A stretch of DNA of 64,000 nt from Calliopum simillimum. Its lineage: Eukaryota; Arthropoda; Insecta; Diptera; Lauxaniidae. The stretch spans positions 35,934,101 to 35,998,100 of the forward strand of contig OX638371.1 of NCBI GenBank assembly GCA_951812925.1. The letters are read 5' to 3'. A model generated the notes under the pieces. It was not told the origin of the DNA. It was given only the letters and a program-made list of their open reading frames with translations, and made no database searches. This document shows positions 56,431 to 64,000 of the stretch, in pieces (within the stretch, counting starts at the first letter, position 1; every line of letters starts with the position of its first letter). The translations under genes were made by a program, and so were the position numbers.

Positions 56431-56793
56431 CTTCCAGTGTTTTTCGCTAGGGTTGTTCGCGAGCACCATTCTCTGCTCTAGTTCCTGGACAAAAAGTTTG
56501 GAAGAGCAATTTAAGGAAACTCTTGCAAGTATCTCTCAAATTGCATATTCCAATAATGCTTTGTTACGTTACTATTTGAACCACTTTCTGTTCTTGTAAC
56601 CACTACTTTCATCATACCAGCTTCCACAAAGCATTTTATCTCACGCTGTGGCCTAAGTGCTCCTTCCAGCGCTTTTCGTTTCGATAGTGGTTGCATTGTA
56701 TAGCGTCCTTCTAGCGCTGGGGTGGTTCGCGAGCACCATTCTCTGCTCTAGTTCCGGGGCAAAGAGTTTGCGAGTATCTCTCAAGTTGCATAA

Positions 56794-58031
56794 GGACTGC
56801 CCCGGAAAAATTTGTCCCTTTGTTTTTCATTAACAAAAAAATACGTAATGAATTTTTTTTAAATTTTGTTTGTTTATTTATTAGTGAGTAGTATAACAAA
56901 CATAAATAACCTTACACTATTAACAAATACTTATTCTATATAAAAATATTTTACTTTTTTCTTAAAACCCTTCATTAAAAGATTTCAAAAATAAGTGGCG
57001 AAGGTCGTACGGTACTGTCGACGAAACAACTGTACAATACTTAAATTTTTTGCAGTGCTTTCACTCTTCTGAAGATCTGATTTCATTGGAGCCTAATATC
57101 TCTCAATAGGTCGAAGCTGTGAGCAGTTAGGTGGATTCGCATTTTTGGGAACAAAATTTACATTACTGCTTTTGTATCATTTTATGGTGGCTCTAGAGTA
57201 GTGAGAGGTTGCTAAATCAGGCCAAAACATTAAAGTACCTCCGTGGTCACGAATAAGTGACAAAAAACGTTTTTCAGAGTATTCATCAATATAAATTTTT
57301 GAGTTAATTATGCCCAGTGTTACAAAAAAAATGCTCCTCAGACCGCAGGTGCATATGGCCTGCCAAACCATATACTGCTTGGGAAATTTTGTAATTTTCT
57401 TCCTTTTAAATTTGTTCTGTATCTGCCCCTCCTCTGAACAGGTGTAAAATTCGTGTCTTGTTAGCTGTTTAAAATCTGCCTTAACGTATGTTTCATCGTC
57501 CATTATGCAGCAGTCAAATTAAGTCAGGTAACCGACATATAACTTTCGAGCTCGCTTTTGAGCCTCTAACTGCTTTTCATCGGAACGGTTTGGTACTTTT
57601 TGAACTCTGTAGATCCTTAGCTTAAGTTTTTTCTTTAGTCTGTTTATAGAAAATTTTGAGGTTCCTGCTCTGGCAGCCATATCTCGTTCTGAAGGACTCT
57701 GATTAAAAAGGCGCTTCACTTTTTTCACCAATTGTTCCCTTTCTATAATTCGAAATAACCCTTTGGACAGCGATTTCTGATGCACCTGTTTTTTTGCTAT
57801 GGCTGAATATTTTAATTTTCGTTTTTGCATGCAAGTGTACAAAATAAGTTTCCTCTTTTTTTCTTGATTGCTAGATATCTTTATCGTCTGAAGTTTGTTT
57901 GCCAAGTGTTATATATTTTTTTAATCGTCATGTTATATAGAAAATATAGCACCCATATTTTGACCTGCACGATCATCAGGTAAATCATAATCTTAAGGAA
58001 TAAAAGAGTCAAATTTTTCTGGGGCAGTCCT
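56794..58031 (-). mobile_element. ITmD37E-type mariner element, near full length
   Basis: TIRs AGGACTGCCCCGGAAAAATT and, inverted, AGGACTGCCCCAGAAAAATT are flanked by TA (56792-56793 and 58032-58033). It contains a single minus-strand transposase reading frame spoiled only by point stops. Length 1238 bp, normal for a Tc1/mariner element. Confidence 0.9.
56985..57905 (-). pseudogene. ITmD37E-type transposase with in-frame stops
   Basis: One frame runs the whole length. N-terminal HTH region: SERDMAARAGTSKFSINRLK, then the basic RIYRVQKVPNRSDEK linker. The catalytic part has MDDETYVKADF (first Asp), then FWPDLATSHY (second Asp) and NCSQLRPIERY (Glu). I count 37 residues between the second Asp and the Glu, the DD37E spacing of ITmD37E elements known from mosquitoes and other insects. 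In-frame stops break it at about 57516 (TAA), 57174 (TGA) and 57085 (TAG). There is no frameshift, so inactivation looks fairly recent. It is a relative of the remnant at 1-316. Confidence 0.88.
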
Positions 58032-58261
58032 TATTTCAATAATGCTTTGTTGCGGTACATTTGAACCACCTTATTTTTTTTTTCTGGTTTCCATTTTTTT
58101 TGGATCCAGCTGGCTGCCACCTTGCTGTTATTTGTGAGCTGTTTTTATACGAAACTTATAATTTTTTGTCTCGCTCATCTGTTTTAATGTTTATATTTTT
58201 GATTGTTTTATATAAAATAATAATTATTGTAATTTATAAGGGCATTACAGCTCAGTAAATG

Positions 58262-58950
58262 GAACTAAATCTCTACAACCCCCACATGTAGGTCATTTTG
58301 ACCTAAATGTGGGGGGGTCAAAATGACCCACATGTAAGGGTCTTAGAGGGTTAAAATTTTCTACAAAAATATTCCTCGTAATATCCTGCATAAGCTTACT
58401 GAACACATAATATACCTCAGATGTGAGGATCATATAGTTAGATTCATCGATTTAACACAAGAATGCGTTATTTCAGTTTTTTCATGTACAGTGGATTAAA
58501 AAACTTCAAAAATCGATTAAAAAAAATCAATTTATCAATGAATTGCATACAACTTTTGCATTTTTCCATCGATTTTTTTAAATGGTTTCTTATTTTCTTC
58601 AAAAATATATAATCTATGATACAAAAAAAAAATTATTATAAAGAAGTTATTTTTCTTGTATAAATTTGAAGTTGATTTTAATTTTTTCTTAATTTTTTCG
58701 AAAAAAAAAAATGTTTTTTTTAGAAATCAATGTATTTCGCCAAAACTAACAAACCAACCAAAAAGTAATGAATATTATTTGTAGGTAATTTAATTACCTT
58801 TAATATGACATAAAATACATTTAAACGCAAACATTGGTTTTTGAGATATTTGTATTTAAATGGAACTATATTTTTATTTTTGGTCCAAAACCGAAAATGA
58901 CCGATATCTCCAAAACGACACGAAAGAAAAAAAAAATAATGCGTTTTTCA
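58262..58950. mobile_element. Half copy of the CACTA-type foldback
   Basis: From the CCCCCACATGTAGG loop module through GATCATATAGTTAGATTCAT, CACAAGAATGCGTTATTT and GGTCCAAAACCGAAAATGAC, this follows the right arm at 37570-38290. An internal part (37720-37890) is deleted. The terminal CACTAG end is not reached, so it is a truncated arm. Confidence 0.75.
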
Positions 58951-59568
58951 GCATTACCCAAAGAGAGTTTCAGGCTTTTGCTTTCAGGTACAACAAAATA
59001 AGGACACTTCCAAGAAGCATTTCTAATGCAAATTGCTTCAGATTTGCTTACATTTTTTTTTATAACCCACTTTTAAAAACAATTTACGATTTTTAAGTGG
59101 TTAGACACAATATGTGAATCATTTGCATATAAAATACTATGAGATCCATTAAACTCGTGAGGAAAGTCATAAATTAAAGTATTATATTATAGCGGCACAG
59201 AACGACCATCAAATTTTCTGAAAAGTTTAAGGAAGTCATCGAATAAATTAATATTAATGTAAATTATATCAAAAGGTCAAAAATTTTATATTGGACGTGT
59301 TACACGTACCGTTGTAATTAGGGAAAATTCTAGTGTCATTACTCCCACGATGACCAGTGACAGCAGCAACGAAAAGCAACTGTGTAAATTAACAACTACA
59401 AGAACCGCTAGTATTAGTTTATTTCTTTAAGAAGACTACTGCATTAATTGATTTGAGATTACTTTTGCAGCAGTCTTCATTAAACTCTCATTAAGTAATC
59501 TTCTAAGCACTTTTTCGTAGTGGTTATGGCAATCGTTTGTTAATTTATTGAACGATCGACGATATTTA
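58951..59568. other. No gene recognised
   Basis: An inverted pair AGTTTATTTCTTTAAGAAGACTACTGC / GCAGTCTTC... lies near 59415-59480. Otherwise nothing supported. Confidence 0.4.
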
Positions 59569-60076
59569 TAACCTACACCCAGGGTATATTCACTTTGTCC
59601 TTCCGTTTGTAACGCAGAGAAGGAGGCGTGGTAGATATAGAAAAGTATATATATTCTTAATCAGCGTAACCTTCTGAATCGATATAGCCATGTCCGTCTG
59701 TCTGGCTGGGTGGCTGGCTGGCTGTGTGTGGAAATACATTTTTTGGGAAAACTAAGCAAGATAATTCAATGAAATTCGGTGCACAGCCTCCGTCGCCAAA
59801 ATTAGCTCGGGGGATTGAAAATGAGCGAAATCGGTCAACGAACACGCCTACCGCCCATACAAAATATATATTCAAAATGCAATTTTTGGAGTATTTTTCT
59901 CGATAATGCAACCAAAATACCCATAAATACTACGAATTCTAAGCGCAAGCTCTGAGCAAAACTGGGCGAATTCGGACAAGAGGGCGTGGTACCTCCCATA
60001 TAAGCAAAATTTTCAAAATAGTACTGTGTAGGGTATTTAATGTTTGGCCAGGCCAAAGGTAACACCCTTACTAGTT
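59569..60076. repeat. GGCGTGGCACC-family repeat, copy 3 (one unit)
   Basis: Same start (ATAACCTACACCCAGGGTAT) and end (GGTAACACCCTTACTAGTT) as copies 1 and 2, with a single GGCGTGGTACCTCCCATATA unit near 59982. Its right end supplies the TAG that closes the frame of the LRR-like gene. Confidence 0.85.
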
Positions 60077-61928
60077 ATTTTTTATAAATTCTACGACCAT
60101 TTCCGTTATTTTACAATTGATGCAAACCACGTGTAAACGATCAAGAAATTTGTTCATGGAATCCGATTTGGCTGAAAATTGGCATAAGTAATAGTAGCAT
60201 AGTCAGAAAAATTACTACCAAATATTTTTCCAAAATTTAAAAAAATAGCGGAGATATAAAACTTTGAAATTTTTGGGTTGGTTTTTTTTTTGAGAAGCTA
60301 TAACTTTAGTTGCATTTATCCAATTCTCAATTTTATAGTGTCAAATGATTTGTCTTGAAACAGGCTTTAAAATAAATATTAGCAAACAGTTTTTTAATTT
60401 TTTTTTATATTGCTTACACTAAAAAAAAAAAAATTTAAATTGAGTTTCCCAAAATATGTCATTTTCGATATTTTTTCTTACAAAAAAAGCTACTGGTGTA
60501 ACTTACCAGTCCTCCAAAAATTGGAGTGGGTCTGCTAGTGGTTCTCCGGAAAAACAATAAAATGTGGCTTCTACCGCAATTTTTCAGTACAATTTTTTTG
60601 AATTTGAAATTTTTAATTAAACGTTAATTTGAATTTGAAAAAAGTGCGTTGGTACTTCATTAGTACATACTATACAAGCAAAAAAGCAGTCAATAAACTA
60701 ACTTCAGCATTTGAAAATTTTATTTAATAAAAATTTTAAATTAAAAAAATGTACTGAAAAATTGCGGAAGATACTACATTTTATTGTTTTTCTGGAGAAC
60801 CACTGGCAGGCCCACTCCAATTTTTGGAGGACTGGTAAGTTACACCTGAAGTTTTTTTTGCAAGAAAAATAAGAAATATCAAAAATGACATATTTTGGGA
60901 AACTCAATTAAATTTTTTTTTTCAGTGTAAGCAATATAAAAGAAATTAAAAATCTTTTTGCTAATTTTTTTTTCAGCCAAATCGGATTCCATGAACAAAT
61001 TTTTTGATCGTTTATACGTGGTTTGCATCAATTACTAAAGTCTAAAACTTTCAAACTTTCCTTAAATGCTATTAAATATATATGAGGAAATTCATGAGAA
61101 AAATCATGATTTCTCAAATTTAAAAGCAATTTACGAAAACTTTGAGTGCAATTTGGACATTTTAAACTTTCTATTAAAATCTCAGTACTTTTTCTTAAGA
61201 AAAAGTTTCTGAAACTTTTATCCAAATTAGATTCATTTGGATTATGAATTTCGTTCAAAACTGCCCTAATTGCTTCAGATAACTTTGAAGAAAATCCACA
61301 AGCAGTCGGGGATAACAAAAATTTGCCAATTCTCTGTGACATAAAACTAAAAAGAATTTCTATAAATAACATCTTGTGTATATTTATTTATTTTTATTTT
61401 ATCTATTGCATTATTTTCAATAAGATCTTTTAAGGTTAACTTTAAAGATTTTTATGAAAATTGGAATTGATACAAATAGTCCACTAGAGTATTGTTAAAT
61501 ATATTATTTGATGTTATATTATCAAATAATCCTATGAAATCGTCTATTTTTGTAAATAATTCCAAAATATTACCTTTTGTACAACAACTTAAATCATTGC
61601 GCAAAAGGTAATTTAATTTTTGAAAAATTATTATAAATTTATTAGTCGCAAAGGCATTCGCTTTATCTATTGTTGTTATAAATTTATTTTTGTTTAACAC
61701 TAATTTTATATAATTTACTATTTTGTTTGAATATAAATAATCAATTGAATTAAGATTAAAATCAAAATTTATTTTCAAGAAAGGTAATAAATCAGGATTT
61801 TTTTCGAAATCATATGTTTTCCGTAAAATATCCCAACTAATGGAAGCATATTCAAATTTGACGTCATGTGTTACTAAGATATGTCTAAAATTTATAATGA
61901 AATGACTAAAGTCAAATAGTAAGTACAC
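60072..61928 (-). pseudogene. LRR-like gene fragment interrupted by a MITE
   Basis: Two open minus-strand segments form a likely gene piece. Exon A (61928-61452, 158 codons) reads ILVTHDVKFEYASISWDILR, then FEKNPDLLPFLKINFDF, and ends LVDYLYQF. After an AT-rich gap with an acceptor-like TTCTTTTTAG near 61355, exon B reads MSQRIGKFLLSPTACGF, ECP-type CPNCTQSFRKLLLNLRNHDF and LKVLDFSN. Removing the MITE and one AATT continues the frame as SNCKITEMVVEFIKNN, stopping at a TAG in the adjacent repeat. LKVLDFSNCKITEMV fits a leucine-rich repeat (LxxLxxSxCxIT). Splice sites are guesses. Protein family unknown beyond the LRR hint. Confidence 0.5.
60119..61029. mobile_element. 911-bp MITE related to the 3.8-kb transposon, AATT TSD
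   Basis: Its ends GATGCAAACCACGTGTAAAC and the inverse are flanked by AATT (60115-60118 and 61030-61033). The outer ~430 bp of each arm aligns with the TIRs of the 20126-23922 element, including ATCAAGAAATTTGTTCATGG and CCAGTCCTCCAAAAATTGGA. The core is a private palindrome (TTTTTCAGTACA / TGTACTGAAAAA). No ORF. It could be mobilised by the 719-aa transposase. It interrupts an LRR-like exon. Confidence 0.88.
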
Positions 61929-62026
61929 TTTGTAATCAGTTTTGTTATAATTAAAAAATAATTAAGTCCCGAATTAAATATATATGAAAAAGCTTGTTCT
62001 ATTAGAAATAATTTTTGCTTTATTTT

Positions 62027-62284
62027 CAAAGTATTAACACAAAAATGGTAACTATATACAATGGTCCAGTCATCATTAATGCTTTCAATTAAAAAAGTTA
62101 AAGCAGATGTACAGTAGACCGGTGCGTTTTGAACGAAAGTTTAAAATTCGTCGTGCAAAGTATTAACACAAAAATGGTAACTATATACAATGGTCCAGTC
62201 ATCATTAATGCTTTCAATTAAAAAAGTTAAAGCAGATGTACAGTAGACCGGTGCGTTTTGAACGAAAGTTTAAAATTCGTCGTG
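62027..62284. repeat. Exact tandem duplication of 129 bp
   Basis: CAAAGTATTAACACAAAAATG through AAAATTCGTCGTG is present twice with no difference I can see (62027-62155 and 62156-62284). The unit contains the target site and the first ~41 bp of the foldback element that starts at 62244, so the duplication happened after that element inserted, and recently. Confidence 0.92.
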
Positions 62285-63906
62285 CAACCGGCAGAATTGT
62301 AAAGTTTAACTATCGACATGAAGATGAGAGATGACGGGAAGGGGTGTCGATATATTTTTGAAGGTTCAAAAACGTGGTTTAAGAATGCGTGCTCATAGGT
62401 CCGAAGTGAATCTATTCTCAGCTTCGTAGTAGGTAGGTTATGTATTTTTTCCTGTAGAATCGAATGGCATCATTATTTTTTTTTAATTAGACGTCCATTT
62501 TCGGCGTTAAGTGAACTTTTCAGCTCAAAAAAGTCGAAATTTTTCCAAATCGCCTGTTTGAGCACTCCACAATTGAACAGAAAAAATCTTAGAAAAATTT
62601 AAAATGTATATTTTGTTAGGATTTTTCCTGACGAATCCAGTGGTAACATTTTTTTTTGCTCTACGACATTATTTTCATTCATGAAAAACGAATTTTTGAT
62701 TTTTATTATCAAAAAATATCACGAAATCTGGCGTAAATATTTAGTCAACGACGGTTCCCAACGTCCGGACGGTTTTTTTCTTTTCGGTGCCCCCTAGTAA
62801 AATTTTTTTAGAATATTTTTGGAAATTTTTTTAACCTATTATAAACAAGTTTTTGAAAAAGGGGTCAAAAAGACCCTTAAAAACGGGATATAATGGGTTA
62901 AGATGTTCACATAACTTAATGTAGAATCAAGCATGGAACAATATTTTAGAACATCTTAACCCATTATAAACAAGTTTTTGGAAAAGGGGTCGAAAAGACC
63001 CTTAAAAACGCTATATAATGGGTTAAGATGCTCTCATAACTTAATGTAGAATCAAGCATGGAACAATATTTCAGAACATCTTAACCGATTATATCGCGTT
63101 TTTAAGGGTCTTTTCGACCCCTTTTTCCAAAAACTTGTTTATAATTGGTTAAGACGTTCTAAAATATTGTTCCATGCTTGGTTTTACATTAAGTTATGTG
63201 AACATCTTAACCCATTATATCCCGTTTTTAAGGGTCTTTTTACCCCTTTTTCAAAAACTTTTTTATAATGGGTTAAAAAACTTCCAAAAATATTCTAAAA
63301 AAATTTTACTAGGGGGCACCGAAAAAAAAAAACCGTCCCGACGTTGGGACCCGTCGTTGACTAAATATTTACGCCAGATTTCGTAATATTTTTTGATAAT
63401 AAAAATCAAAACTTCGTTTTTCATGAATGAAAATAATGTCGTAGCGCAAAAAAAATGGTACCACTGGATTCATAAAAAAAAATCCTTACAAAATATACAT
63501 TTCAAATTTTTCTAAGATTTTTTCTGTTCAATTGTGGAGTGCTCAAACAGGGGATTTGGAAAAATTTCGACTTTTTTGAGCTGAAAAGTTCACTTAACGC
63601 CAAAAATGGGCATCTAATCAGAAAACTAATGATGCCATTCGATTTTACGGGAAAAAATACATAAGAAACCATGTCTTGGATTTCAGTTTTCGACCTACTA
63701 CGAAGCTGAGAATAGATTCACTTCGGACCGGACCTATGAGCATGCATTTTTAAACCACGTTTTTCAACCTTCAAAAATATATCGACACCCCTTCCCGTCA
63801 TCTCTCAGAGCTAGGGTGGCGGCAATATTCATGTCGATAGTTAAACTTTACAATTCTGCCGGTTGCGCGACGAATTTTAAGCTTTCGTTCAAAACGCACC
63901 GGTCTA
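62244..63906. mobile_element. Foldback element P, 1.66 kb, TAGACCGGTGCG ends
   Basis: TAGACCGGTGCGTTTTGAAC and its inverse bound two arms of about 580 bp (GGGAAGGGGTGTCGATAT pairs with ATATCGACACCCCTTCCC). ATGTACAG (62236-62243) and ATGTACAT (63907-63914) flank it, a 7-of-8 TSD that would suit hAT or P-type integration. The middle (62828-63290) is a stack of repeats. No gene; the 70-codon frame at 63174 is an artefact. Confidence 0.82.
62828..63290. repeat. TTAACCCATTATA repeat stack inside foldback P
   Basis: Two direct units of about 122 bp (62831 and 62953) contain TATAAACAAGTTTTTG, AAAAGACCCTTAAAAACG and ATATAATGGGTTAAGATG. Two inverted units follow (about 63085-63175 and 63205-63290). 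Related single units occur at 56290-56400 and 46230-46290. TTAACCCATTATA suggests ends of an older TTAA-target element. Confidence 0.75.
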
Positions 63907-64000
63907 ATGTACATACCTTAAAGTTGTCTGACCTTAAACTTCCATCTGCATAACCTGTATGAAATTTACCATTATGTTCAATTAAATTTGAAATATTCGA

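Larger units (their letters stand above)
56435..58085. repeat. Tandem duplication (~270-bp unit) containing a mariner insertion
   Basis: TTCGCGAGCACCATTCTCTG through GTATCTCTCAARTTGCATA and TTYCAATAATGCTTTGTT...TTTGAACCAC occurs once intact at about 56455-56590. It occurs again at 56727-56793 plus 58032-58075, where the TA of TTGCATA is the target of the 1.24-kb mariner element. The duplication therefore came before that insertion. Confidence 0.8.

Overview
The window is AT-rich, intron-poor eukaryotic DNA packed with transposable elements. It looks like an insect genome, most likely a higher fly. The reasons are a piggyBac element with short fly-type introns, mariner relatives of the rosa and ITmD37E kinds, pogo-type and hAT non-autonomous elements, 5'-truncated non-LTR retrotransposons, and dispersed repeats with the GGGCGTGGCACC / GTCCGTCTGTCTG signature common in Diptera. 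A fruit-fly-like (tephritid) source is plausible but not proven. I see no intact ordinary host gene. Host-like coding survives only as fragments: a Myb/SANT-like exon near 3 kb, a dsRNA-binding domain near 35 kb and a leucine-rich-repeat-like gene near 61 kb.

Layout. 0-6 kb: a Tc1/mariner HTH remnant, a dispersed repeat with ~142-bp units, a duplicated Myb/SANT exon and a dead rosa-like mariner. 6.2-9.3 kb: a foldback element whose loop carries four copies of GTAACGCGAGTTACC and whose right arm holds a truncated non-LTR element, itself hit by a MITE. 9.4-16.2 kb: a multi-level nest. A DUF4218-type transposase fragment (minus strand) is split by a pogo-type element; that holds a piggyBac element; that holds a 390-bp MITE, a rosa-like element with an intact 357-aa transposase, and a hAT-type MITE. 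Most boundaries have target-site duplications (TSDs). 16.3-19.5 kb: a large foldback and a glutamine-rich repeat protein ORF. 20-24.2 kb: the best intact gene, a 719-aa transposase-like protein in a 3.8-kb element with ~480-bp terminal inverted repeats (TIRs) and a 4-bp TSD, inserted in the last codons of a non-LTR fragment.

26-38 kb: a run of large palindromic (foldback) elements of different families, one with CACTA-type ends, set among copies of a repeat family that recurs inverted at 54-55 kb. 39-51 kb: dispersed repeats, tRNA-like sequences and two hAT-type elements with perfect 8-bp TSDs, one containing a mariner fragment. 51-58 kb: an unclassified TE protein fragment and an almost complete ITmD37E mariner with stop codons. 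59-64 kb: a MITE with the same termini as the 3.8-kb element, sitting inside an LRR-like coding exon, followed by an exact 129-bp tandem duplication and a final foldback.

There is no pathway here. What connects the parts is insertion history. The 719-aa transposase could mobilise the related 911-bp MITE 37 kb away, and the intact rosa-like transposase could act in trans although its own 3' terminus appears lost.
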